A stretch of DNA of 64,000 bases, taken from NCBI GenBank assembly GCA_947496695.1, contig CANMEI010000001.1, positions 186,001 through 250,000 of the forward strand. The letters are read 5' to 3'. Positions 45,782 to 55,015 of the stretch are shown piece by piece. A program made the position numbers and the translations under genes. Source of the DNA: an uncultured Cellulophaga sp. GTDB lineage: Bacteria > Bacteroidota > Bacteroidia > Flavobacteriales > Flavobacteriaceae. Under the pieces are notes generated by a model. That model was not told where the DNA came from. It ran no database searches and saw only the letters and a program-made list of their open reading frames with translations. How positions within the stretch are numbered: the first letter of the stretch is position 1; every line of letters begins with the position of its first letter.

Positions 45782-46798
45782 ATGAAAGTACTTGTTACTG
45801 GCGGACTTGGATTTATTGGATCACATACAGTTGTTGAATTACAAAACAAAGGTTTTGAAGTTGTCATAATTGATGATCTTTCAAATTCTTCAGAAGAAGT
45901 ATTAAATGGTATTGTTGCTATAACTGGCAAAAAACCAGAATTTGAAAAACTTGATTTAAAAGAGAAATCTAAAGTTGAAGATTTTTTTAAAAAACATACT
46001 GATATTTCAGGTGTTATTCATTTTGCAGCCTCAAAAGCTGTTGGAGAAAGTGTAGAAAAACCGCTGTTGTACTACGAGAACAACATAAGTACATTGGTAT
46101 ATATTCTTAAAGAGCTATCTAAAAAAGACAAAGCCAGCTTTATCTTTAGTTCTTCTTGTACCGTTTACGGGCAAGCAGATAAGATGCCTATTACAGAAGA
46201 TGCACCAGTGAAAACAGCGGAATCTCCGTATGGCAACACTAAGCAAATTGGAGAAGAAATTATTTCTGAAACTTGCAAAGTTACTCCTACTCTTAACGCC
46301 ATTGCATTACGATATTTTAATCCAATGGGAGCACACCCAAGTGCTGAAATAGGAGAACTTCCAATTGGAGTTCCTCAAAATTTAGTTCCTTTTATTACCC
46401 AAACAGGTATAGGCATGAGAAAGGAATTATCTGTTTTCGGGGGCGACTACCCTACTACTGACGGAACTTGTATTAGAGATTACATTCATGTTGTAGATTT
46501 AGCAAAAGCTCATGTAATTGCACTACAAAGACTACTTGAAGAAAAAAATAATGCAAATTATGAAGTTTTCAACCTTGGTACTGGAACAGGAAGCTCTGTA
46601 TTAGAAGCAATAAAAAGTTTTGAAAAAGTGTCAGGTAAAAAACTAAACTATAAAATAGTAGACAGAAGACCAGGAGATATTACCGCAGCATATGCAAGTA
46701 CAGATAAAGCAAATAATGTATTAGGATGGAAAGCCGCTTCTACTTTAGATGAAGCCATGAAATCTGCTTGGGATTGGGAACAAAAAATCCGTAAGTGA
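45782..46798 (+). CDS. galE: UDP-glucose 4-epimerase
   Basis: A 338-residue short-chain dehydrogenase/reductase enzyme that interconverts UDP-glucose and UDP-galactose. The NAD-binding motif GGLGFIGSH (7-15), the SSSCTVYG segment (124-130) and the catalytic pair Tyr150/Lys154 in YGNTK are intact, as is the C-terminal RRPGDITAAYAS substrate-binding stretch. It supplies galactose units for surface glycans and lies downstream of the DegT aminotransferase. A strong hairpin ends the transcript. Confidence 0.95.
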   Translation: MKVLVTGGLGFIGSHTVVELQNKGFEVVIIDDLSNSSEEVLNGIVAITGKKPEFEKLDLKEKSKVEDFFKKHTDISGVIHFAASKAVGESVEKPLLYYENNISTLVYILKELSKKDKASFIFSSSCTVYGQADKMPITEDAPVKTAESPYGNTKQIGEEIISETCKVTPTLNAIALRYFNPMGAHPSAEIGELPIGVPQNLVPFITQTGIGMRKELSVFGGDYPTTDGTCIRDYIHVVDLAKAHVIALQRLLEEKNNANYEVFNLGTGTGSSVLEAIKSFEKVSGKKLNYKIVDRRPGDITAAYASTDKANNVLGWKAASTLDEAMKSAWDWEQKIRK

Positions 46799-46820
46799 AA
46801 AAGGTATTATCTAATTATTA

Positions 46821-46872
46821 AAATAAATAAAGAGCTTAGTCATATTAATATGACTAAGCTCTTTATTTATTT
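46821..46872. terminator. Terminator of galE
   Basis: A very long, perfect inverted repeat: a stem of up to 24 bp (core AGAGCTTAGTCATA with its complement) with a 4-base loop, starting 23 bp after the galE stop and ending in a T-rich run. It works in both directions in principle. Confidence 0.85.
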
Positions 46873-46930
46873 TATACCTTTTTAACAGTACTTAAAAAAC
46901 CAGGACAAAGTTGTTTGTCGTAAATAAATT

Positions 46931-47263
46931 ATGGTTTTAAATTTCAAAAATACAAAAGCACTATTAGAAGTTTCTGTTACTGAAAAACTATATGAAAAAT
47001 TAGTAAATCAACTAACTAAAGATTTTACATTATCAAATATTACTATTGATATACCTTTTAAAGTATCACCTACTAATTTAAAAACAGTACTTCAACAAAA
47101 AATATACAACTTAATATTAGATGACTTTTCTGAATATTTAAACTTACTATATATTATTGATGTGCCAGAAAACTCAGTTAAAAAAATAAAAACAACAAAC
47201 CCCCTTGAAATAGCAGATCAAGTATCTTTTCTAATTTTAAAGAGAGAATTTCAAAAAGTATGA
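46931..47263 (+). CDS. Hypothetical protein, 110 residues
   Basis: A soluble protein of 110 residues without signal peptide, cysteine or membrane segment. It alternates strands and helices (MVLNFKNTKALLEVSVTEKLYEKLVNQL ... VSFLILKREFQKV). I do not recognise the family. It has its own upstream region after the galE terminator and is convergent with the outer-membrane protein gene, with a 17-bp gap. Amino-acid and codon use look like the neighbours', so I think the gene is real. Confidence 0.65.
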   Translation: MVLNFKNTKALLEVSVTEKLYEKLVNQLTKDFTLSNITIDIPFKVSPTNLKTVLQQKIYNLILDDFSEYLNLLYIIDVPENSVKKIKTTNPLEIADQVSFLILKREFQKV

Positions 47264-47280
47264 TTTAAGCAACAGTACGG

Positions 47281-47799
47281 TTAAAAGTAGATTCGAACAA
47301 AAGGCATCCAAGCATTAGAATAAACACTTTTATTTTCATTATACAGAATATCATACCTAATACCAATTGTATAATTTCTAGTGCCATAAGCTGCTCCAAT
47401 ATATAATGCAGGGCTCCAATAATTTTCTTTAAAATCAATAATAGTCCTATTCACCCTTAATTGCTCATATTCCATTGAAATTTGTATTTCAGGAATTGGA
47501 TTAAAAAAAGTTTGAGCACTAGCTCCATAAGCTGTAAACTTATAATCACCAAATTTCGAATAATTAAAAGCTAGTGCAGTACCATAAGCAAAATATGAGT
47601 TAACTTGATAAATTGCACTTGGCGAAACCGACAAATTGAAAGAATCGTTACCAAAACCAAGACCTAAGCCTCCACCAAAACGAACATTATCCCAATAGTT
47701 TGTTGTATTAGTATTTTGAGCTATTAAAACCTGCCCAAACAATAGAAAAATTATAACTACACAACATCTTTTTAAGTATAAACCACATTTTTTAATCAT
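47281..47799 (-). CDS. Outer membrane beta-barrel protein
   Basis: A 172-residue exported protein with signal peptide (about 1-28, ending LIAQ). The mature part shows alternating amphipathic strands rich in Tyr, Phe and Gly (GGGLGLGFGNDSFNLSVSPSAIYQVNSYFAYGTALAFNYS) and a C-terminal aromatic strand (WMPFVRIYF), typical of a small eight-stranded barrel. No specific family is assignable. It is a single gene divergent from sucA. Confidence 0.8.
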   Translation of the reverse strand: MIKKCGLYLKRCCVVIIFLLFGQVLIAQNTNTTNYWDNVRFGGGLGLGFGNDSFNLSVSPSAIYQVNSYFAYGTALAFNYSKFGDYKFTAYGASAQTFFNPIPEIQISMEYEQLRVNRTIIDFKENYWSPALYIGAAYGTRNYTIGIRYDILYNENKSVYSNAWMPFVRIYF

Positions 47800-47857
47800 A
47801 ATTGTTATTTTTCCTTAATATTCGCTGTTAATATATGACTAGATTTTTGAAATGTTG

Positions 47858-47865
47858 TATTTTTG
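47858..47865 (+). promoter_or_regulatory. Candidate -7 box of the sucA-odhB operon
   Basis: TATTTTTG, an exact TAnnTTTG match, 35 bases before the sucA ATG. No convincing -33 element is seen. An AAGGAAG stretch lies about 12 bases before the ATG, an unusually good Shine-Dalgarno-like site for this phylum. Confidence 0.45.
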
Positions 47866-47900
47866 ATTAAACTTTATTCACAAGGAAGACAAAAAATTTT

Positions 47901-50693
47901 ATGGATAATTATTCCTTTTTAAACGCGGCACATACTTCATTTCTGGCCGAGTTATATGACAAATATTTAGTTAATCCGGATAGTGTTGAGCCAAGTTGGC
48001 GCGCATTTTTTCAAGGATTTGATTTTGGACAAGAAAGTTTGCTTGACGAACTAGATCTACCAACACAAAACACAATAGCAAGTGTAGCTACAAACTCTGA
48101 AATGCCACAGTCATTACAAAAAGAGTTTCAAGTTATCAGACTAATTGACGGGTATAGGTCTCGTGGTCATTTGTTCACAGAAACCAATCCTGTTCGACAA
48201 CGTAGGCAATACACTCCAACATTAGAAATAGACAATTTCGGTCTTAGCAACAGTGATTTAAATACTGTTTTTACTGCTGGAGAAATATTAGGGATTGGAC
48301 CTAGTACTTTAATCGACATTATCACACATTTAAAGAATATTTATTGTGATGCTATTGGTGTTGAATACATGTATATAAGAAATCCTGAACGTGTTGAATG
48401 GATTCAAAATTGGTTAAATGTAAATGACAACCACCCGAATTATAATTCAGAGCAAAAAAAGAATATTCTTAGAAAGTTAAATCAAGCTGTTTCTTTTGAA
48501 AACTTTTTACACACCAAGTATGTTGGTCAAAAAAGATTTTCATTAGAAGGTAATGAATCTTTAATACCTGCATTAGACGCAGTTGTTGAACGTGCTGCTG
48601 AAATGGGCGTTAAACAATTTGTTATGGGTATGGCTCATAGAGGTAGGTTAAACGTTTTAACAAATATTTTTGGAAAAGCAGCTAAAGATATATTTAGTGA
48701 GTTTGACGGTAAAGATTACGAACAAGTAGTTTTTGATGGTGATGTAAAATACCACTTAGGTTGGACTTCTGAAAGAATGTCTGATAATGGCAACAAAATT
48801 AAAATGAACATTGCCCCTAACCCTTCTCACCTAGAAACTGTAGGTGCAGTCGTAGAAGGTATAACTAGAGCAAAACAAGATACTCATTATAAAGATGATA
48901 CTTCAAAAGTATTACCTATAGTCGTACATGGCGATGCCGCAATTGCAGGTCAAGGACTTGTTTATGAAGTTGTCCAAATGGCTAGTTTAGATGGTTACAA
49001 AACAGGAGGAACTATACACATTGTAGTAAATAATCAAATAGGTTTTACCACCAATTATTTAGATGCTCGTAGTTCTACATATTGTACAGATGTTGCTAAA
49101 GTAACACTAAGCCCAGTACTACATGTAAATGCTGATGATGCCGAAGCTGTTGTTCATGCTTCGTTATTTGCATTAGAATATAGAATGCGTTTTGAAAGAG
49201 ACGTTTTTATAGATTTATTAGGTTACCGTAAATACGGACATAATGAAGGTGATGAACCTCGTTTTACTCAACCTAAGTTATATAAAGCTATTGCTAAACA
49301 TAGTAACCCTAGAGATATTTACGCAGCCAAGTTAATAGCTGAAGGCGTTATTGATGATTCTTATATAGGAAAATTAGAAAAAGAATATAAAGCTTCTCTT
49401 GAAACAGAATTAGAAGATTCTCGTAAAGAAGACAAAACAGTTATTACTCCTTTCATGGCAGATGAATGGAATGGTTTTGTAACAGTTCAAGAAGATGAAA
49501 TGGCTAAAACCATTGATACCTCTAGTACTAAAGAAAATCTTACAATTGTTGCTGAAGCTATTACTGCTTTACCAAAAAACAAAAAGTTTTTACGTAAAGT
49601 AAATAAGCTTATTGAAGATCGTAGAAAAATGTTCTTTGAAAACAATAGCCTTGATTGGGCTATGGGAGAACTATTAGCTTATGGAACTTTATTACAAGAA
49701 GGGCATGATGTTCGTATGTCTGGTCAAGATGTTGAACGTGGTACATTCTCTCACCGTCATGCAGTTGTAAAAGTTGAAGATAGTGAAGAAGAAGTAATTC
49801 CTTTAAATTTAATTTCTGATAAAAAAGGAGAATTTCAAGTATACAACTCACACTTATCAGAATATGGTGTTGTAGGTTTTGATTATGGTTATGCAATGGC
49901 AAGCCCTAATACACTTACAATTTGGGAAGCACAATTTGGAGATTTCAGTAATGGAGCACAAATTATGATTGACCAATATATTTCTGCCGCTGAAGATAAA
50001 TGGAAACTTCAAAATGGTTTGGTAATGTTATTACCTCATGGCTATGAAGGTCAAGGTGCTGAACATTCTTCTGCACGTATGGAAAGATATTTACAGCTTT
50101 GTGCTAAGGACAACATGTTTATTGCCGATGTTACCACACCTGCAAATATGTTTCATGTACTTAGAAGACAAATGAAAGCTAATTACAGAAAGCCACTAAT
50201 TGTTTTTACACCTAAAAGCTTATTACGTCATCCAAAAGCAATATCACCAATTGATGATTTCATTAATGGAAGTTTCCAAAAAGTTATTGACGACAGTACT
50301 TCTGAAATAAATAAAGTAAAAACTTTAGTTTTCACTACTGGTAAATTCTATTATGACTTACTAGCTGCCCGTGAAGAACACTCAAGAGAAGATGTTGCTT
50401 TAGTACGTGTTGAACAATTGTTCCCATTACCTGCAGACAAGATAAATGATATAATTAGCAAATACACCAATGCAGATGATGTTGTTTGGGCTCAAGAAGA
50501 ACCAAGAAACATGGGGGCTTGGAGTCACATTATGATGCACTTTAACAATGCTCATAAATTTAGAGTTGCATCAAGACGTTTTTATGCTTCGCCTGCCGCA
50601 GGTAGCTCCGTAAGGTCTAAGCGTCGTCATCAAGAAGTTATTGATTATGTTTTTGATAAAACTAAAGATAACATGATACGACCAACAAAATAA
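47901..50693 (+). CDS. sucA: 2-oxoglutarate dehydrogenase E1 component
   Basis: A 930-residue thiamine-diphosphate enzyme that decarboxylates 2-oxoglutarate in the TCA cycle and passes succinyl groups to E2. It has the short N-terminal E2-binding segment (FLNAAHTSFLAELYDKYLVNP), the ThDP-binding core (FVMGMAHRGRLNVL; HGDAAIAGQG; the GDEPRFTQP segment) and the transketolase-like C-terminal half (RGTFSHRHAV; LLPHGYEGQGAEHSSAR). Length is standard. OdhB follows after 50 bp, so both form an operon; the E3 subunit is elsewhere. Confidence 0.97.
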   Translation: MDNYSFLNAAHTSFLAELYDKYLVNPDSVEPSWRAFFQGFDFGQESLLDELDLPTQNTIASVATNSEMPQSLQKEFQVIRLIDGYRSRGHLFTETNPVRQRRQYTPTLEIDNFGLSNSDLNTVFTAGEILGIGPSTLIDIITHLKNIYCDAIGVEYMYIRNPERVEWIQNWLNVNDNHPNYNSEQKKNILRKLNQAVSFENFLHTKYVGQKRFSLEGNESLIPALDAVVERAAEMGVKQFVMGMAHRGRLNVLTNIFGKAAKDIFSEFDGKDYEQVVFDGDVKYHLGWTSERMSDNGNKIKMNIAPNPSHLETVGAVVEGITRAKQDTHYKDDTSKVLPIVVHGDAAIAGQGLVYEVVQMASLDGYKTGGTIHIVVNNQIGFTTNYLDARSSTYCTDVAKVTLSPVLHVNADDAEAVVHASLFALEYRMRFERDVFIDLLGYRKYGHNEGDEPRFTQPKLYKAIAKHSNPRDIYAAKLIAEGVIDDSYIGKLEKEYKASLETELEDSRKEDKTVITPFMADEWNGFVTVQEDEMAKTIDTSSTKENLTIVAEAITALPKNKKFLRKVNKLIEDRRKMFFENNSLDWAMGELLAYGTLLQEGHDVRMSGQDVERGTFSHRHAVVKVEDSEEEVIPLNLISDKKGEFQVYNSHLSEYGVVGFDYGYAMASPNTLTIWEAQFGDFSNGAQIMIDQYISAAEDKWKLQNGLVMLLPHGYEGQGAEHSSARMERYLQLCAKDNMFIADVTTPANMFHVLRRQMKANYRKPLIVFTPKSLLRHPKAISPIDDFINGSFQKVIDDSTSEINKVKTLVFTTGKFYYDLLAAREEHSREDVALVRVEQLFPLPADKINDIISKYTNADDVVWAQEEPRNMGAWSHIMMHFNNAHKFRVASRRFYASPAAGSSVRSKRRHQEVIDYVFDKTKDNMIRPTK

Positions 50694-50743
50694 AACAAAC
50701 GAAATAATAAAATACAGGTTACAATAAATTAAAATTATAAGAA

Positions 50744-51961
50744 ATGATTTTAGAAATGAAAGTTCCTTCGCCAGGGGAATCTATTACAGAAGTAGAAATT
50801 GCAGAATGGTTAGTTCAAGATGGAGATTATGTTGAAAAAGACCAAGCAATTGCTGAGGTTGATTCAGATAAAGCTACATTAGAATTACCTGCTGAAGAAA
50901 GTGGAATAATAACTTTAAAAGCAGAAGAAGGTGATGCTGTAGCAGTTGGGCAAGTTGTTTGTTTAATTGATACTAGCGCCGCTAAACCAAGCGGAAGCTC
51001 TAAACCAACAACTGAATCTAAAAAAGAAGAAGTTAAAGAAGAGAAAAAAGCACCACAACCTGTACAAGCTAAAGAAACTTATGCTTCAGGGACTGCTTCT
51101 CCTGCTGCTAAAAAAATATTAGCAGAAAAAGGAATTGAAGCTGGAACAGTTTCTGGAACTGGAAAAGATGGTAGGGTAACTAAAGATGATGCTGTTAAAG
51201 CAGTACCTTCTATGGGTACAAATACAACTGGCGGAAAAAGAGGCGAAAGCAGAAAAAAATTATCAATGCTTCGTAGAAAAGTTGCTGAGCGTTTAGTTTC
51301 TGTAAAAAATGAAACAGCTATGCTAACAACCTTTAATGAGGTTGATATGTCTCCTATTTTTGAGTTAAGAAAACAATATAAAGAAGATTTTAAAAGCAAA
51401 CATAACGTAGGCTTAGGTTTTATGTCTTTTTTCACTTTAGCAGTTGTTAGAGCCTTAGAATTATACCCTTCAGTAAATTCTATGATTGATGGCAAAGAAA
51501 TGATTTCTTACGACTTTAGTGATATTAGTATTGCTGTATCAGGTCCTAAAGGTTTAATGGTTCCTGTAATAAGAAATGCTGAAAACTTAACTTTTAGAGG
51601 TGTTGAAGCTGAAGTAAAGAGACTTGCTATACGCGCCAGAGAAGGTGAAATTACTGTTGATGAAATGACTGGTGGTACATTTACTATTACTAATGGTGGT
51701 GTTTTCGGTTCTATGTTATCAACTCCAATTATAAACCCTCCACAAAGTGCTATTTTAGGAATGCACAATATTGTTGAACGCCCTGTTGTTAAAAATGGCG
51801 AAATAGTAGTTGCTCCTATAATGTATGTAGCGCTTTCTTACGATCATAGAATTATCGATGGTAAAGAATCAGTTGGTTTCTTAGTTGCTGTAAAAGAAGC
51901 GTTAGAAAACCCTACTGAGTTATTAATGAATAACAATGTTACAAAAGCATTAGAATTGTAA
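50744..51961 (+). CDS. odhB: 2-oxoglutarate dehydrogenase E2, dihydrolipoyllysine succinyltransferase
   Basis: A 405-residue E2 core enzyme. It has a lipoyl domain (2-75) with Lys43 in DSDKATLEL, an Ala/Lys-rich linker, the E3-binding domain (about 110-150, SPAAKKILAEKGIEAGTVSGTGKDGRVTKDDA as a short helical unit) and the acyltransferase domain (about 170-405) with the catalytic His/Asp motif SYDHRIIDG. It receives the succinyl group from SucA and transfers it to CoA. It is second in the operon, which ends at a strong bidirectional terminator. Confidence 0.97.
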   Translation: MILEMKVPSPGESITEVEIAEWLVQDGDYVEKDQAIAEVDSDKATLELPAEESGIITLKAEEGDAVAVGQVVCLIDTSAAKPSGSSKPTTESKKEEVKEEKKAPQPVQAKETYASGTASPAAKKILAEKGIEAGTVSGTGKDGRVTKDDAVKAVPSMGTNTTGGKRGESRKKLSMLRRKVAERLVSVKNETAMLTTFNEVDMSPIFELRKQYKEDFKSKHNVGLGFMSFFTLAVVRALELYPSVNSMIDGKEMISYDFSDISIAVSGPKGLMVPVIRNAENLTFRGVEAEVKRLAIRAREGEITVDEMTGGTFTITNGGVFGSMLSTPIINPPQSAILGMHNIVERPVVKNGEIVVAPIMYVALSYDHRIIDGKESVGFLVAVKEALENPTELLMNNNVTKALEL

Positions 51962-51980
51962 AATAATTATAGTACAAATA

Positions 51981-52020
51981 AAAAAAGCCTGTATCACACA
52001 ATCAAGATACAGGCTTTTTT
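51981..52020. terminator. Bidirectional terminator between odhB and the peroxidase gene
   Basis: A 15-bp perfect stem (AAAAAAGCCTGTATC with GATACAGGCTTTTTT) with a 10-base loop in the 76-bp gap between convergent genes. Confidence 0.85.
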
Positions 52021-52037
52021 ATTATTACTATATTTTT

Positions 52038-53387
52038 CTAATTACAGTTCATATCTTCTCTTGAGACTGTATCTGCATTTGGGAAACATAAGCCTGTTGG
52101 TAAACTCACTGGATCATATCGTTGTAAATTATTATCATACAAACTCTTCAATATAAATTCAGTTAATAAATCTATCTCATCATCAGTTAAACCCAACGGA
52201 ACAAATTTATCAGATAATGTTCTTGTTGGTACATCATCATTCTCTCTCTCTGCATTATTCTTATAAACTATAACATCTCTAACTGTTAAAAAGGTACCAC
52301 CATGACCAAAAAACTCAACATCAGCTAAATTATATAACTGTGGTACTTTAAACTTATAATTATCATTCGCGTCATTAGTAAAACCACCACGACCCTTTTT
52401 AGTAGTATCATCAATTACACCATGTACATTCTCACCTTCTAAATCTTTCATTCCTAAACCATAAAAAGCTTCAGAATTTAATGCTGGACCTGTATGGCAT
52501 TCATAACATTTTGCTTTCCCAAAAAATAAAAGCGCTCCTTCTTTTTCAGAATCTGTCATTGCTGACACATCGCCTTTAAGCCAATTTTGAAAATTAGTAT
52601 CTGTTGCCAATAATGTTCTTTCATATGCAGCAATCGCTAAACCAGCAGTCTCTAATGAGTATCTTTCATCTTCATCAATATCAGGAAAAGCTTCATCAAA
52701 AAGAGCGTTATATTCATTATCATCACAAAAAGCCTTATCTACCATCATTCTATGAACAGATAAACCCGCAATAGCTTGTGTTTCAACTCCTTCATAACCT
52801 AACAAATTAACTGCCTTAGGCGTATCTTCCGTCCAATTAGCTTCAGTACCAACATTATCACCTGTTGCTCCAAATTGACCATTCCACAACATTAATTTTT
52901 GATAAGCTGAATTTAATACTGTTGGCGACTTTATTGGTTGAACATCTATTGAATCGACAAAAGCTAGATTTGCAATTCTACTTTCTCCATGTACACCAAA
53001 ACCAATACCACCTTCACCAATACCTTGCTGAATGCCACTTTGAAAACCTGCTCCACTATGGTGACAAGTTGCACAAGAATAAGTTCCTTTATTTGACTCT
53101 TCTTTTGGATTTAAACCAATACCTGTTTCGTAAAAAAGAAATTTTCCTAAATTAACTTTTGCTTCGGTTATAAGATTCTTTGGATCTGATGGGATATTAG
53201 AATAATCCGTGCTCTCTGGAAAAATAAAATAATCTAAATTACCAGATAAATTTATTAATTGACTTTCTAACAATTCATCTTTATCACTATATGTTACCTC
53301 TTCATATTCAGAATCATCATTACAATTAAAAAAAAGTGCTACTAGTAGTACTAAAAAAACTTTTTTAATACTTTTATTTAACGTCAT
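52038..53387 (-). CDS. Di-heme cytochrome c peroxidase (MauG/CCP family), lipoprotein
   Basis: A protein of 449 residues from the ATG at 53387; a longer frame to 53408 would spoil the signal peptide. The signal peptide ends in a lipobox-like FFNC (Cys22). Two c-type heme sites are present: CATCHH (Cys105, Cys108, His109) and CYECH (about 294-298), the pattern of bacterial cytochrome c peroxidases, which reduce hydrogen peroxide, and of MauG-like enzymes, which oxidise proteins. It is divergent from a gene for another heme-binding protein 165 bp away. Confidence 0.92.
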   Translation of the reverse strand: MTLNKSIKKVFLVLLVALFFNCNDDSEYEEVTYSDKDELLESQLINLSGNLDYFIFPESTDYSNIPSDPKNLITEAKVNLGKFLFYETGIGLNPKEESNKGTYSCATCHHSGAGFQSGIQQGIGEGGIGFGVHGESRIANLAFVDSIDVQPIKSPTVLNSAYQKLMLWNGQFGATGDNVGTEANWTEDTPKAVNLLGYEGVETQAIAGLSVHRMMVDKAFCDDNEYNALFDEAFPDIDEDERYSLETAGLAIAAYERTLLATDTNFQNWLKGDVSAMTDSEKEGALLFFGKAKCYECHTGPALNSEAFYGLGMKDLEGENVHGVIDDTTKKGRGGFTNDANDNYKFKVPQLYNLADVEFFGHGGTFLTVRDVIVYKNNAERENDDVPTRTLSDKFVPLGLTDDEIDLLTEFILKSLYDNNLQRYDPVSLPTGLCFPNADTVSREDMNCN

Positions 53388-53501
53388 GTTAATGGTATAA
53401 GTTATCATTTACGAAAATATAAAATCGAACTCTATAAAAACGTAGATTTCGACAAAAAGCTTAATTTTTTGTTAAAAAAATTAAGCTATCTTTTATCAAA
53501 A

Positions 53502-53509
53502 TAAATTTG
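53502..53509 (+). promoter_or_regulatory. Candidate -7 box of the heme-binding protein gene
   Basis: TAAATTTG matches TAnnTTTG exactly, 43 bases before the ATG, in the divergent spacer with the peroxidase gene. Confidence 0.4.
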
Positions 53510-53552
53510 ATTTACTTTATTTACATATTAACTATAACAAAACCATATTATT

Positions 53553-54053
53553 ATGCTTAAAAAAATATTATTGGGATTACTTGTAATTTTTATAATTATA
53601 CAGTTTTTCAGCCCTAAAAAAAACAACACTAATGATCTTACCTATGACATTACTACAAAATACGAAGTGCCAGACGATGTCAATCATTTACTTAAAGTTT
53701 CATGTAATGACTGTCATTCTAATAAAACAGAATATCCTTGGTATGCAAATATTCAGCCTGTAGGCTGGTGGCTAAATGATCATGTAGTAGATGGTAAAAA
53801 ACATTTAAATTTTTCTGAATTTACTAATAAACCTATAGCTATACAAAATCATAAATTAGAAGAAACTATTGAAATGGTTGAAAAAAAATATATGCCTATT
53901 GATGATTATACCAAATTTGGATTACATGCAGAAGCAAATTTAACTGACAAACAACGAAACATGATTATTAATTGGGCTCAAGACCAAATGGACTATTTAA
54001 AAGATACTTATCCTGCTGACAGTTTAATATTAAAACGTAAAAAAAGGAAGTAG
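53553..54053 (+). CDS. Heme-binding domain-containing protein (single CxxCH)
   Basis: A 166-residue exported or anchored protein with an N-terminal hydrophobic helix (about 3-20) and one c-type heme site CNDCH (Cys51, Cys54, His55), followed by EYPWYANIQPVGWWLNDHVVDGKKHLNFSEF, the conserved body of the Haem_bd family. The C-terminus is basic (LKRKKRK). The family is widespread in Bacteroidetes and of unknown function. Position opposite the di-heme peroxidase gene suggests it could donate electrons or act in the same periplasmic redox process; that is inference. Confidence 0.88.
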   Translation: MLKKILLGLLVIFIIIQFFSPKKNNTNDLTYDITTKYEVPDDVNHLLKVSCNDCHSNKTEYPWYANIQPVGWWLNDHVVDGKKHLNFSEFTNKPIAIQNHKLEETIEMVEKKYMPIDDYTKFGLHAEANLTDKQRNMIINWAQDQMDYLKDTYPADSLILKRKKRK

Positions 54054-54058
54054 TAAAA

Positions 54059-54096
54059 AAAAGAGGGTGACACTATAATTAGCAACACCCTCTTTT
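54059..54096. terminator. Bidirectional terminator between the heme-binding and GntR genes
   Basis: An 11-bp stem (AAAAGAGGGTG with CACCCTCTTTT) with a 16-base loop in the gap between convergent genes, ending in T on both strands. Confidence 0.75.
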
Positions 54097-54115
54097 AAAA
54101 AGATTTAAAATATAT

Positions 54116-54823
54116 TTATTTTTCAAAACCATTACAATAATCTACCAATAAATTAAAATGTTCTTCCATTGCTTTTTGAGCTTTTAAAGGTTCTTTTAAT
54201 TTAATAGCATTAAAAATTGCTTCGTGTTTTATTATTTCATCTGATAAATCATCTTCATTACAAACACGAGTATCTTCAAAAACAAAAATAATTTTAGGCA
54301 TAATTTGCAACATCAACGCATTTAATGTACTATTATCACTTGCTTTCGCAATTGCTAAATGAAATAACAAATCCTCTTCTAAAGCATCTTCTCCTAAATT
54401 AATTTTAGTCTTATAATTAATAAGAGTTGATTCTATTTCTAATAAATCTTCTTCTGTCCTATTTTTTGCAGCTAAATAACTTGTTTTAGCCTCAAGCATT
54501 AATCTAGTTTCCACTAAAGACTTAAAATCTTGTTGCTTTAAACTTACAATACCATTAATAATACCGTTTAATGCTGTTTGACCTACACTTGCAATATATG
54601 TTCCTGTTTGAGGTACACACTTCACTAATTCATAGTATTCTAGCTTATTAATAGCCTCTCTTAAATTTTTTCTAGTAATATTAAATTTTTTACACAAAAC
54701 TCTTTCAGAAGGCAACTTATCACCTGGCTCTAAATTTTTATGAAGAATAAGTTCTTTAATATTCAAAATAATCTCATTTTGAATATTACTATGTTCTGAT
54801 TTTGTGTTAATTTCTAGATTCAT
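54116..54823 (-). CDS. GntR family transcriptional regulator, FadR subfamily (FCD domain)
   Basis: A 235-residue repressor-type regulator. The N-terminal winged helix (about 12-80) shows LEPGDKLPSERVLCKKFNITRKNLREAINKL, standard for GntR. The C-terminal FCD helical domain (about 95-225) contains the Asp/His residues that bind metal or ligand in this group (LLFHLAIAKASDN; IKHEAIFNAI; MEEHF). FadR-type regulators usually bind organic acids, sugars acids or acyl-CoA. It is downstream of susC and susD on the same strand, and the palindrome at susC matches the GntR operator consensus, so it probably controls the susCD operon. Confidence 0.93.
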   Translation of the reverse strand: MNLEINTKSEHSNIQNEIILNIKELILHKNLEPGDKLPSERVLCKKFNITRKNLREAINKLEYYELVKCVPQTGTYIASVGQTALNGIINGIVSLKQQDFKSLVETRLMLEAKTSYLAAKNRTEEDLLEIESTLINYKTKINLGEDALEEDLLFHLAIAKASDNSTLNALMLQIMPKIIFVFEDTRVCNEDDLSDEIIKHEAIFNAIKLKEPLKAQKAMEEHFNLLVDYCNGFEK

Positions 54824-54962
54824 GCTTTTTCAAAATAGATAATCAAATTAAATGACAAACCACAAAAAATTGAATAAGACTAAAAAATTACAATTTTAAC
54901 TATATAAAAAAATTACTTACTATACTGTATTTCAATATAATAAGTAATTTATAAAAATATTA

Positions 54963-55006
54963 ACTTTATGTGTCAATCATTAATCAAAACAACCAACACA
55001 TAAAGT
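54963..55006 (-). terminator. Probable terminator of the susC-susD operon
   Basis: ACTTTATGTGT pairs with ACACATAAAGT (11 bp) across a 22-base loop immediately beyond the susD stop. On the minus strand a T-rich run follows. A second, weaker inverted repeat lies further on (about 54911-54950). Confidence 0.55.
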
Positions 55007-55015
55007 ATTCAATTA

